This document shows, one piece after another, positions 38,562 to 50,024 of a stretch of 64,000 nt of DNA. Position 1 is the stretch's first letter; every line of letters begins with the position of its first letter. The notes below the pieces were generated by a model that worked only from the letters and a program-made list of their open reading frames with translations, was not told where the DNA came from and did no database searches. The position numbers and the translations under genes were made by a program. This DNA is from Paramecium pentaurelia (Eukaryota > Ciliophora > Oligohymenophorea > Peniculida > Parameciidae), in assembly GCA_905183005.1 (NCBI GenBank), contig CAJJDO010000165.1, positions 1-64,000 of the forward strand, written 5' to 3'.

Positions 38562-39605
38562 TCAATAATTTAATTTCAATAATAAATAATCATTTTGATA
38601 AATAGAGAATCTATTACTATTCTTTTTAATCATCTCTTCCAAGTATTCATGTCTTGGTAAATCTTTAATCCTCATTAATATATCTCTGTCATCAAGTTAT
38701 GAAAGGAGATCATATTCAAAATCATCAATGTCATTTAAATTCTATAATGAAAATCTTGAGTAATTCATTATAATATCATCTGCTAATTTTTATTAATCAC
38801 TTCGACCATCATAAGGTAAACAGTGTTGTAAAATTTATTAAATATCTTCTTAATCAGCAACAAAATTATTTTAATAATCTTTGATTTTAGTAAAAATACA
38901 AATTTAGGAAGCATAGCCATTTGAAAGATCACCAGATTTGTGTTGACCCACTCCTTCATAGATAGTTGAATAATGATATTTTTAAGCAACAGTAGTAGTC
39001 CATTCTAAGAATTCTTGTTAAGAGAATTCAAATTTATGATCTGGATGTCTTAATACAAACTTAGGATTAAGTTATTTAAAATAGACATTGAAATCAGAAT
39101 TTGGAGTTGTAATTATGATTCTTTAAGGATTTAAATATCCAAATACATTTTCACATAAATCATCTAATTATTCTAATTGTAAATGTTCTACTACTTCTAT
39201 TAATGTGATTAACTATGAATAAGATAGAAATAATTACTTCAAAATTCATTTATTTTAATTGTTTATATTTCTTTAAAGCATTTCCATGAAACAATTTAAT
39301 CCAACATTCTGTTTTTCTATTTGACCTTAAACAATCTTAAATTTAATCATAAACTATGTTATCACTTAAAATAGAATTGAAATATACCTAGCTTCTTTAA
39401 GAACTTCAAGATCAATGTCCAATCCAGCAATGAAATTGAAATCTAAAGAATGAGCTAATCTTTAAATAAATTTGCCATCATTGCATCCAATATCTAATGT
39501 CCGTTCCTTTTCTATATATTTATCTAACTGTTAATGCCTTCTTTCCCATAGTCTCATTCCCATATTGTCATAAAAAATATCATTTTCATAAGCTTTAATT
39601 TCCAT
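38562..39605 (-). CDS. HEN1: HEN1 small-RNA 2'-O-methyltransferase
   Basis: Minus strand, two introns (39365-39387 ending AAG; 39213-39237 ending TAG), 331 residues. The SAM motif LDIGCNDGKF lies at about residue 38. The HEN1 metal-binding signature follows: EVVEHL, then FGYLNPQRIIITTPNSDFN and a later HKFEFSQQEF block with the second histidine. HEN1 methylates the 3' terminal ribose of Piwi-bound small RNAs and protects them. In ciliates this stabilises scan RNAs that guide DNA elimination. ATG 39605 fits the family start, but the frame remains open upstream (to about 39840), so a longer N-terminus is possible. Confidence 0.92.
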
Positions 39606-39804
39606 TACTCCACTATTTAGTTAAGTTTATTTTAATAATAATTCCTGTAATTTATTATCTATAAATTTATAAATAAATTATTAAATTGAAAAAACAATAC
39701 TCAATAAGTTGGAATCAAATTTATCATTGTAATAATAAGGACTAAAATAACAATATTTATATTTCTTATTATAGTAATAAAATGCTAACAAATGTTTATA
39801 TTAA

Positions 39805-40794
39805 TCAATCAAAAGGCATTAATACTCCATAATATGCAGCCAATGTTCCACTCAATACTTAATCCTTATGTAAATTAAACTATTTAATGATATTATAGAT
39901 ATACTCTTCCTTTTTGAATTTATTTTAAGACATTTAGTAATAAAAATGTGTATGGCAATAAGATTACTAAACAAATTAGTGTTTTAAAATCAATAATAGC
40001 AAAAGGTAAGACACACAAGAATTCACAAACAAAAACCTCTATCAAATTTAAATTGTAAAAATTACTATAAAATCTGAATTTCTTAGTTTCTATTAAAATA
40101 TACATTAATAAAATTATGGTAACAATTAAATTAGCAAATAATGGAAGAAACATAAATACTCCAGCAATAAAAGTACCTAAAATTTATTGAGATAATTATT
40201 TACTGGGTACATCACTACCAGGAGTGGTAGAAAAATAAGCTATGAGAAAAAAAAACGTTAATGTATATGCAATGATAGATCCAAAATATAGTACAAGTGT
40301 CAATCCTGCCTAATTTATATATTATGATTATTTACATATCTAAATTTTTCCATTGAACCTATTTTTACCAATAAAATTAAAACAATAACACACACAGTTA
40401 TCCATAAAGGATACTCATTTTTATGTTTATATAATTTTCTTTCGAAAATCACCATCATTATAAAAAAGAGTAAAGCGAATAAAAATGACCAAATTACAAA
40501 CATTCCCAAAATACTGCTAAAAAAAAACTTTTAAGTTAAGAAATCTGCATCTTTCAATAATAAAGAATTAGTTGGTTAAGGTGGTTAATCAAGTTAGTAA
40601 TAGTTTTGATACTTATTAACTTATTCTGAATATGGATGTACTACTTATTAATAATTTTGTGAGTTTTAAGTCTGTTATTATACAATTGGTAAATATCTAA
40701 TATCCTCTGTAGTATTCTAAAATAATTAATGCTATAGATTGTCCTATTAATTTGAAGATTGAATATCAAATTATGGATATTTAACTTATTACAT
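39805..40794 (-). CDS. Multi-pass membrane protein with Gln/Tyr-rich cytosolic tail, 313 residues
   Basis: Starts MQQVKYPQFDIQSSNQQDN. The first 95 residues are rich in Gln, Tyr, Asn and Pro. Then come about six to seven hydrophobic helices (for example FVIWSFLFALLFFIMMVIF, WITVCVIVLILLV, FMFLPLFANLIVTIILLMY). The layout recalls TMBIM/Lifeguard proteins (proline/tyrosine tail plus seven helices), but I see no decisive motif. Introns at 40310-40335 (26 nt) and 39910-39931 (22 nt, ending AAG) give an exact frame that ends SGTLAAYYGVLMPFD. The C-terminal end is less certain than the rest. Confidence 0.65.
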
Positions 40795-40923
40795 TATTTT
40801 TCAAAGAAAATATACAAATTCATAGTTAACAATTTTTTGATCATAATTAACACAATGTAGAATGTTTTCTATACAGATTTCTTATTATTTTTATATATAT
40901 TTGAGAAATATAATTAAATTAAA

Positions 40924-42219
40924 TCATGCTTTGCCTTAAGTAAAAATTTTGACAAATTCTTCAAAGCTAAACTTAGACATCTTTGTTTCTTTAATAAATA
41001 AGAATGTATCATAACCACACGATTATCCCTCCATCATTAGATATGGATAAGCTAAGAGTAAGTTAGCTTTGGATATCAATTATTTGTTTGGTAGAGGTTC
41101 ACGATTGAGTAAACATTTAAAAATTGTTAAAAAGTTAATAGTTTATCTTCTTGTAATTTTGTAATCCATTTAAATTTTATCTATATTTACATTTTTCATA
41201 AAATATCTATCTTTTAAATTTGTTTTTAATTGAAATGGATTGTTAACTTATGAAATTTCAATATTTTGAGTTGAAGGTATGAATATATTAGAACATACTA
41301 CTTGTTCTTAAATTTATTATTATAAATCTTCAGGATTGATGATATTTTCTTATAATATTTATTTTTCAATTGATTATCTTGTTCTAGTTTTAATAGGTAA
41401 TCTAATTAATTTATTTGATTTTTATGAATAAATTGATTTGCTATTCATTTCTTTATTCAATTATTCAAAGATCTGCACTTTAGTTTTCTACTTTTCAGTG
41501 TCCAACATAGCAAATGCAGTATCAATTTCATGATCATCCAAATCAATTTTTGGTTATATGTTTTATATGTAAGGTAATTTATTAATTTACATGGTAAAAT
41601 ATTATTTTATTATGCTATTGTTACTAAAAAAATAATCAAAGATTTGAGAAGAATTTTATAATTTTTAGATATCATTATAAAGTTATTCTATTAAGTTCAT
41701 TTAAAAGGAACCATTAAATTAATTATAATGAGTTATCATATTCCAGAAATCAAAACTGTTATTTATATAAAATACTTTCTAATTTGGCAAGTGAAAATTT
41801 TTAATCTAAGTACCATCTAAAATCCAAATTTTTGGAGTAGATTTTAAACTTAAAAGAGTTTTTAGATGCATACATTATTCAATAAAATCAGAAATGAGCT
41901 CACTTTCATTGTCAATTTTTTAATACAGTGGAATGTAATACTTAAATACTTTGAAATTGTTAATAATAAAAACTTCTTAAAAACCTTATTTCTTATTAAT
42001 TCCCGTATCAATTATTTTATGTCTAACATATTTAATCAATCTCTCTGATTTCCATTAGTCTTAATAGGATAATTAATGAAAATAATTTTATTTATTTGAT
42101 TCTGTTACTTATCTTCTTGGTGTATGAAATAGAGTAGGTGAATTTCCAATACTATTTTATTCAACTTAGAATGATGTAGCAATTTTTAAACGAGGAACAC
42201 TATTAAATCTTTTATTCAT
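40924..42219 (-). CDS. Hypothetical protein, 431 residues
   Basis: An intronless minus-strand frame from ATG 42219 to TGA 40924. No recognised domain. The first half contains KVFKYYIPLYQKID and PKIWILDGTQIKNFHLP, suggesting a mixed alpha/beta fold. The middle is a Gln/Ser/Lys-rich linker. The last 130 residues include RRQTINFLTIFKCLLNREPL and end MSKFSFEEFVKIFTQGKA. No signal peptide or membrane segment. It lies 129 bp upstream of the multi-pass membrane protein gene on the same strand. Confidence 0.7.
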
Positions 42220-42387
42220 TAATAAAATAATTAATATATATATATTATATTGATAAAAAGAGAGAATTAATATTAGAAACCAATAAATGTAGTAAATATT
42301 ATAATTTCTATTATATATTATTATTGTAAAAAAAAGTATTTCATAAAAGAATATTATTTATATCATTATAATATAGATCATATTTAA

Positions 42388-42845
42388 TCAATGTTAGTCT
42401 TGTTAAAGAATAGATTTTCTTTTAGAATTGTCTTCAACGATTTATTTGACTTGACTCTTCTTTCTTAGTTAATCTCTTTTAACAAATTCATCTACTTTAC
42501 GAAATTATACCCAAGCTTTACCTTCCATTAAATTATCCAACTAAATCTTTAAATGATTGAATGTACCTCTTCAAAAATTTCTTTATCAGAATATCCACTC
42601 TTTTTGACTATTTCCCAGAAGGCCATCCATTCATCTTCTGTAATCTAACCACTTTTATCAAAATCAACTGCATTAAATAATGCTTGAGTATTCACTTTTG
42701 CAAAATTAGTTTTCCAAAACTTTTAAGTTTCATCCTTATCAATAGAACCAGAATTATTGACATCAATTTTTTTGAAAATCTCTAAAGCTTTTTATCTTAA
42801 TTAAGGTGATAAACCTTATGATTATTTTTGAGCTCCACAACCCAT
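42388..42845 (-). CDS. N-myristoylated EF-hand calcium-binding protein, 143 residues
   Basis: Starts MGCGAQKQ, a good N-myristoylation (Gly2) plus palmitoylation (Cys3) signal. Two EF-hand loops are readable: DVNNSGSIDKDE and DFDKSGQITEDE, each with Asp/Asn/Ser ligands and the final acidic residue. A 26-nt intron at 42541-42566 precedes a basic C-terminus (RKKSQVKQ). It is probably a membrane-tethered calcium sensor. It is divergent from a DHHC palmitoyltransferase gene whose start codon is only 24 bp away, so both may share one promoter. Confidence 0.85.
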
Positions 42846-42869
42846 TATATATATATAATTAATTAAGTA
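42846..42869. promoter_or_regulatory. 24-bp bidirectional intergenic region
   Basis: Only 24 bp (all A/T except one G) separate the two divergent start codons. Both leaders must lie here or overlap the opposite coding sequence, unless one gene starts at a later ATG. Confidence 0.5.
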
Positions 42870-44066
42870 ATGGAATTCCTTGCAATTCTTACCCTAATAT
42901 TCTTAATAATAGGTGCATCATTGTACTTATTAGTATGTGTTGATCCTAACTCCCCAGGATTGTTAGGGATAATGAATAGATTTGTATTCAACACTATTCC
43001 AACAATAATCAAGTAAATAATATACATAATACCTAGAAAAATATTGGGAGAACGTATATTCACAATATTCTAAAGAGCAGTAGATTATTTCTTCTATTCA
43101 AATCATCCATTAGTATAAATATTCTATGTTTTGGTTGCAGTGGGAGGATATTTGGTATATCTGTATTTTGGATTTCTTGAATTATTTGGTAATAATCCTT
43201 TTGTGTCCCATTTGGATACATCAATTGGATCAACAATGGCACTCTTTTGTTTCTATTCTTTTTTTTAAGCATGTCGATATAAACCAGGAATAATTACTAA
43301 AGAGAATAATAAAGAATATGTAAATGAATTTAAAGAATACTATGATAATGTAGTATATTTGAAAGAAAATCAATGCAAAACATGTAATATCATAAAGCCA
43401 GCAAGAAGTAAACATTGTAGAGTATGCAATGTATGTGTAAGTAGATTTGATCATCATTGTGTATGGATTAGATAATGTGTTGGATAAAAGAATTATAAAT
43501 ACTTTGTCAAATTCATCATAACTCATGCTATTCTATGTGATTATGGAGCTTATTTAGGTTTTCGTTGTATTTGGGGAATTATTGTTAAAGAGAAACTCTT
43601 AGAAGCATAATTCAGGTAATTTATTCTTTTTCAATATAGAGATCCTGTGACAAAGTAGAGATTGTAAGCTACTTGGGGGATTATAGTAAAGTATTTGTTC
43701 TACAAAAACACTATGTATATTTTCATTGTCATTCTATGCATTGTTATGGGTATTGCATTAACATGTTTTGCTCTTTATCATCTTTATATGATTGGATAAA
43801 ATACTACTACAAATGAAAGAATGAAGAGAAGTGATTTTTTGAATTTCTTTGATGAAGAAACTGAAAGATTAGAAAAACAATTAAAAGATGCACAAACTCC
43901 AGAAGATATTAAATAGGTGACATCGAAATTAGAATAAGTTAAATAATGTTAAAATAGGATAATTCCAGCTAAATCTATAGGAATATGGTAGGGATTGAAA
44001 AGAGTGTTTAATGAACCAGATGAATTGGATTAAACGATTAAAATAAAAAATAGAAAAAAATAATGA
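42870..44066 (+). CDS. DHHC-type protein S-acyltransferase (palmitoyltransferase), 390 residues
   Basis: The catalytic Cys-rich domain reads CKTCNIIKPARSKHC, CNVCVSRFDHHCVW and QCVGQKNYKYF, with the DHHC tetrad at 43449-43460. The Cys/His zinc ligands are all present. Four hydrophobic helices flank it (two before, two after), as in the family. A 24-nt intron at 43616-43639 is probable; it is a multiple of three, so retention would add eight residues. A long charged C-terminal tail follows the last helix. The enzyme attaches palmitate to cytosolic cysteines. The divergent EF-hand protein with an MGC start is a plausible, unproven substrate. Confidence 0.92.
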
Positions 44067-44155
44067 ATTAATAATATGTGTGTTCTAAGCATTCAAATAT
44101 AAATATTATATAGAGTTCTCATTGATTATAAACAATAAAGTTGAAATTATTAATA

Positions 44156-44680
44156 ATGAATATATATATTAAGATATTTTATACTTAATTTTCAAAATTA
44201 AAAAGATCAATTAAATTAAATTATATTTTGTTGCAATCAATATTATAGAATATATATTCAAGAGAATTGTACTCTAAAATAGAAATACCTAAATAATAAA
44301 AAAAAACTACTCAATAATAGAATTAAAAATCTGACGATATCAAAAAAATTAACAATATATTCTATTTATAATAAAGAATTTCAAAAAGCTTATTCTAATT
44401 AAACAATTTCAACCCAAAATAAATACATTAAAGTTAAAATAAACAATCTAATAATAAATTCATTATTTAATTTTAAGTAATATTTAATAAATTGACAAAT
44501 ACTTAACACTATCATCTATCAAAAAAAATTTATCTGATAAACCATATTAATTTTAATTTGTATTACTATTTGGTAAATAAATCATATGAAATAAAAATTA
44601 ATAAATAATAAGACTAAATTAGAGTACTTATTGTATATCAGATTGATATAGAAATCATCTTATCTATAATCAGGTTATGA
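44156..44680 (+). CDS. Possible hypothetical protein, 174 residues
   Basis: A TGA-free frame starting MNIYIKIFYTQFSKLKRS in the gap between the DHHC gene and the next gene. Rich in Lys, Gln, Asn, Ile and Tyr, no domain seen. In a genome with one stop codon such frames can arise by chance, so this is weakly supported. Confidence 0.3.
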
Positions 44681-44836
44681 TATTTAAATATTTGAAGAAT
44701 ATTAATTTTTAGAGTAATCATGAGACAATTAATTTAAATAATTTGATAGTATTTATTATTTTCATTCTAGATGGTTAATATATAATAAAATTAATTTAAT
44801 CAATTATTTATTGTTATTTAAATTAAATTATAATTT

Positions 44837-45274
44837 ATGGGTTGTTCTATGGTTTTTATTTAAAAGACTTCTTTTGATTCAAATTCATCATTTTCATATG
44901 ATGATATATAAGAGAGTGAAGTATCTTTAGATTAAATTCATGATGGAATAGCATTTTTAAAAATAAATGTAAAAAAATAAAAAGAGATTTTTCCTGAAGA
45001 CAATAACACTGAAGTAAAACATTTAGTTAAATGCAATCATAATACAGTAATATAAATCAATAAATCTGATATTAAATCTAAGAAATCTTGTTTAAAATAA
45101 AAATTAATAACGTCACAACTTTCATAAAATGTGAGTCCTAAGAAAGTTCATTTTGTTTAAATTTAATAAAAAAATACAAATTAGTATAAGGGTAGACAAA
45201 AGAGAAGTAAGTAGAAACATTCAAGAAAGTCTAAAGAAAGATAAGAGCATATTAACTTGGATGATATATTTTGA
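44837..45274 (+). CDS. Small protein with N-terminal lipidation motif, 145 residues
   Basis: Starts MGCSMVFIQK, a myristoylation and palmitoylation type N-terminus. The middle is acidic and Ser-rich. The C-terminal third is strongly basic (KGRQKRSKQKHSRKSKERQ), suggesting binding to acidic lipids or nucleic acid. No domain recognised. Convergent with the PX-domain gene (stops 53 bp apart). Confidence 0.65.
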
Positions 45275-45327
45275 TTTTAATTATTGTTATATTTATATAC
45301 TTAGTACATTTATTAAATATATACATT

Positions 45328-47273
45328 TCATAACAATTAGTAAAGTTTATCAATTTGAACTTCGAATGAGTTATCTTCATTAAGTAATGAGGGTAATACA
45401 TGATTTTTTTATTCTTAATCTATTAAGTTTGTAATTGTTACAACTTATATTCTTTCTTCATCTATTTTTGATATTTCAACATAGGAAACCTTTTTACCTA
45501 AGATATTTAATAAATGAATACATAATAATTCATTTTTCTTTAAATATGACATATATTCTTTTGAACAATCTTTTACAAAATCAACTGTAAAAGATATTTT
45601 GATTTCACTTTTTTCTTTAATAGAAAACTTACTAAAAAATACAAATGTTTAGAATGAAGATTTTATACTCCAAATTGAAGTCTCTAATGCTATAAAATTA
45701 TTATCATCTATTGTCTCAAAAATTTCAAATTTCTTAAATGAATTTCTCCATTATTTCTATTCAGTAAATAATTTATAAACTTTTTCTATTGAATTACATT
45801 TCAGTATATAAGAATTCTTTATAATCTATCCTTACAAATGAAGTAAACTACAATTTCTATACTCTAAATCAAATAGTTATTATCATTTACATTTCACTAA
45901 TTTCCAATCATAATTTAAATTCAATATTTTTATTAAAAATTCTGAAGTATTATCATCTTCTATAAGTATCATATCTTTTGAAGAGAATTTCCTTATTGTT
46001 TCTTATGTAGTTGCTGGAGTGATACTTTCATCAGAAGAATCCAATGTTTTAGTACTATCTAGTGTTTACTTTTAAGATTTGAAGTTTTAATAAATTCCCA
46101 ATACTTCTTCATCTTCAATTAAAAATTTAATGATTTTTTAATCTAATAAAGGATTTCCTTCCAAATAACGATAAAGTAAGAGTAGAGCATTTTTATAACA
46201 TTTGTTCTATTGGTTACCTTTGATATGATTTTAGAGTTTCATTTATTTAATTTATTTCATATTCAATTCACAAAAAGCTTTTAAAGTGACTTCAGCAACT
46301 TCAATTAGATATTTATTATATTACATGGATTGTACTCGAATTCTAACAATTTACTTAAGAAAGAAAGTACACAATTACATTGTATATGAGAATCTGAATC
46401 ATTTAAAACCATTTGAGTCAAACCATATATTTCTTTATCTTTGTCTCCTATAAATAAGTATTGTATGATATTGTATGACAAATATTATAGTTTTCCATAC
46501 AAATAATTTTCAAGTTAGCTAATGTAATAGAATTAAATGGGGATACAGTATAATTTTAACTCTGTCTTCTTTTCGACTATTAAGTTTATGTAAATAACAA
46601 ATAACTGCTTTTTCAATATCATTTTATGGTTAATGTTTCTACAATTCAGGTTCTAATAAAGAATCCAAATTAAATTGATCACTACTTAGACCATGTAATT
46701 TAATATTATCAAAACCTCTTCTCATAAATTGTTGTTATATTTCAATGAACTATAAAAATTCAATTGGTTTTAATTGATCTAAGGAAGATAGTATAGTTTA
46801 TAAAAATTCTTAAATTTTAGTCATTGTTTTTACTTTGTAATAATTTTCTTCTTTCTTGAACAACTTCACTTTTGTTGGATTTAAACAATTTTTTCTAAGG
46901 AAATTCGCAAAATTCGAATTTGGGTTTTAACTAAAATAGATAAATTTGATACTTATTCATAGAGCTAAAGAAATTACTTGTACCTTCTTTGAATTTAGTA
47001 GTCGAAGTAGTCTGTGGTAATTTTGATAACATAATGGACTATATGTTTTTTATGGAGAGAGAAATTGTCTTTTTCTTTAGAGATGGAAATTATTTCAATA
47101 TTCTTTATCACTTGATGGGTAAAAATCAACTGAGTTACACTCTTTTCAATTTTATAATAATAAATTTTTACCTCATCCTAGAGTTGAACTGAATGAACTC
47201 TCTTCAATTATAGAGGAGAAGCCTTCTATTAAGGATATTGATCTTAAAATGAATATTATCGTTTAGGCAGCAT
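45328..47273 (-). CDS. PX-domain protein with C-terminal START-like region, 614 residues
   Basis: Minus strand, four introns (46931-46952, 46809-46833, 46519-46546, 46299-46324; the second and fourth end AAG) leave an exact frame. Residues about 75-165 form a PX domain: HYVIKITTDYFDYQIQRRYK, LKPKFEFCEFPQKKLF, then VVQERRKLLQKFLQTIL, the order of the RRYxxF, PxxP-like and ExRRxxL elements. PX domains bind phosphoinositides. The middle is helical and may be repeat-like. The last 200 residues (KVYKLFTEQKQWRNSFKKFE, then beta strands) have the spacing of a START-like lipid-binding fold, which is only a suggestion. Confidence 0.8.
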
Positions 47274-47670
47274 AATAATTAGTTTAGAATTACAATTAAT
47301 ATCTAAAAATATTCAATCTAATTGGTATTATATATACTACTATTAAATGATTATATAATAATATGAAATTTAATTTATGCATATTATTATAAAATAACCA
47401 TTCAATTTGTAGATTTGATTAGTCTTAACTATGTATTTAGACTTAATATGATTCTTAAATCACTTTGATTAAATTCATTTGACTCTAAGTATAACGGTAT
47501 GATTAATTTTAATTACAAATTGTGATGTTGCATTTCAATATATTTTAATAATAAATTGATGTTTTTTGCCTAATAAGATATACTTAAATGTTTTAAGTGT
47601 AATTCGTCATCTTGCTCTATTTAAAACATAAATCAATCTTCTAATTTATGTAATATTTAAAAAAAAAAAA
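47274..47670. other. Divergent intergenic region
   Basis: AT-rich spacer between the starts of the PX gene (minus) and the MYB gene (plus). No gene recognised. Confidence 0.5.
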
Positions 47671-49021
47671 ATGCTAACAACTGAGGTTAGTGCTACTTCT
47701 AACCAGAAACAAATAAAAGATCCATAAGAACTTGTTTTTGAGGTTTGTTTTTTATATAATTATTTATCAAAGTTTACTCATCAATGGACAGACCATGATG
47801 AAGAACAACTCAAACAATTGTACCTTATACACTAAGGCAATTGGAAATCTATAAGCTTACAATTGAATGGGCCAAGTCCCTAAGAATGCATGATGAAATG
47901 GCAAAGACTACATCCTAATCAAGTATATTGGATAACTTAATTTAAGACTTTTACAAGACAATTATGGTCACAAGAAGAAGACGAATAATTACAGGAGCTT
48001 GTTTAAAAGTATGGAAAAAAATGGAGTAAGATATGCACAGTGATGAATTGGAGAACTGGAAAACAAGTAAGAGAACGGTATCTAAACCAATTACAAGGCC
48101 ATATTAATAGTGAGAAATGGACAGAATAGGAAGACAGAATGATTTTAAAATTGTACAAAAAGTATGGGACGAAATGGAGTTACATATCTAGTTTCCTTAA
48201 TGGCAGACCTGTATAAATGACTAGTTATTATTTTAACATAGGAAAATATGGTAAAAAATCGATTTTATGCTAATTTGAAAAGACGATTCCAATCTGATCT
48301 AGAAATTTCTGAAGATGACCAATGTTAAGACTCATAAGATTCTTTGAATATAACCAAATATAAGAAGAAGAAAAAGCTTAAACCATATAGATTCATAAGT
48401 GATTCTATTTAGATTAAGAAATCTTAACTCTAAAATGTTAGATCTGAAATTTTCAAAAGAATTACTAGGTCCAAGAATAAAGATCACTTATAAGATTAAA
48501 TTAAAGAAGAAGAAAATATTTATGATTCTATTAATTAAAACTAAGAGCCTATTAATGCTATTCAAAATTAAGAAGTTATTCATAAATAGGAACATGATAA
48601 TTAATAGATTTTATAATAAAAAGTAAATGTAAAAGAAGAAATGGTATCTAATAATAATTAAATATCATATAATCCTCTTATGTTATTCGAATATTAATAA
48701 ACATTTTAAGCTCTATAATAAGTTGATTAAAGAACAATAGAGCTTGGATTAAATTAATAATAATAATTATTATTAAATTGTTATCCAAAACAAAATGACA
48801 CTCAATTCAATTTCTAATTGTGTTAGAAATGTAGTAAATGTGAGAATACAATTGATTAAAACCAATTGTATTCTTTTTAAGATATTAATCAATTATTCAA
48901 ATTGTTTTAGTATCATTTGTTTATGCAAAATCAACCTTTACTAAATTACAAAAGTGAAGTTGATATGTCATAAATTGGGAATCAATAACCATAGCAATAT
49001 AACAGCCATATATTGCAGTGA
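47671..49021 (+). CDS. Three-repeat MYB (SANT) DNA-binding protein, about 429 residues
   Basis: Tandem MYB repeats: WTDHDEEQLKQLYLIHQGNW (repeat 1), WSQEEDEQLQELVQKYGKKW (repeat 2) and WTEQEDRMILKLYKKYGTKW ending GRPENMVKNRFYANLKRR (repeat 3). Repeat 3 needs removal of the 31-nt intron 48211-48241. A further 30-nt intron (47743-47772, ending AAG) is likely but in frame either way. After the repeats come a basic stretch, a long Gln/Asn-rich tail and a CxKCSKC cluster. The architecture is that of c-MYB/R2R3 transcription factors. Confidence 0.88.
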
Positions 49022-50024
49022 CATTTCATCATTGGAACATAAGGACCAATGAAAATGTTAAACATTATATCATCCATTACAAAATATCAAAATTCATCAT
49101 AATTTTATTAATCTTAAAAATCTTCTAAAACATATCTATATATTATTTTATAATATTTAATAATATACTTTCAATAATTCACTCATTATAAAATAAACAT
49201 CTCTTAATTAAATTATATTAATTCTTAAGCAATTTTATGAATAAATAAGAATTTTTTAGTTATTTGGAATAATTTCATAATTTATATTAATTAATTAAAT
49301 TTCCAATTTGCTTCAAATATTATATTTTTGTAATATGCATCCTTAATTGTATCTATAGAATCATTCAAGTTAATCAAACTTATATTCTACACAAAATTGA
49401 AATAGATCTAATATAATTTCATATATTTTTGATATATGATGATGAATAATCAATTGAATAGTAAATTGTTATATTTTTAATTTAAAAATGGTTTAAAAAT
49501 ATACTCAAATGGTTGTCTGAGTTTATATTTGGTGTTCAGTTTTAGAATTTACAAATTCACCAGCAATTTTTGTGATTATTTGAAATCTAATATTTTCTTT
49601 AGTTATGGTTCTATACATGCATCTTTTTGTTGAATCAATGATTTATTCATTTTTGATCATATTATTTCTATGGTAAAGGAAAATGGATTTTGCAGCTGCA
49701 TATTTGATATTCAATTTTTATGCAGCCTAAAAATAGAATGAATATATATATACATGTTTTATTTTGAAGCCTTTAAGACATATTAAATAAATTAGAGTTT
49801 ACTTGACTTAAGAAGACATCTTATGATACGAGATTTTAAGTTATTTGGTACCTTATTTCATAAATTATAATAAATCTTCTTTGAAGATGTGAATCAAATA
49901 TAATTAATTCTGTATAATTACATTTCATAATAATGATTTGTTTTATTAAAATATTGAAATTCTTTATTTTTATTGAAATGAGTAAAACAGAAATTTATTT
50001 CAAATATTATTAGTTACATAATTA
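49022..50024. other. Intergenic region with one short minus-strand frame
   Basis: No convincing gene. On the minus strand a short frame MYRTITKENIRFQIITKIAG (start near 49624) ends after about 38 codons. The second half (from 49674) is also present at 50796 onward because of the gap duplication. Confidence 0.35.

Larger units (their letters stand above)
37169..39645. repeat. Assembly duplication around N at 38407 (2 x 1238 bp)
   Basis: 37169-38406 and 38408-39645 are identical direct repeats separated by one N. Each copy contains a complete HEN1 gene. Confidence 0.9.

Noticed and set aside
37323..39605. Two HEN1 genes as a true tandem duplication
   Set aside because: The copies are identical including non-coding flanks and are split by an N, as at five other sites. 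Assembly artefact is the simpler reading.
46834..46960. Importin-alpha IBB-like basic motif (VVQERRKLLQ)
   Set aside because: Once the upstream exon is joined the segment is the ExRRxxL part of a PX domain.
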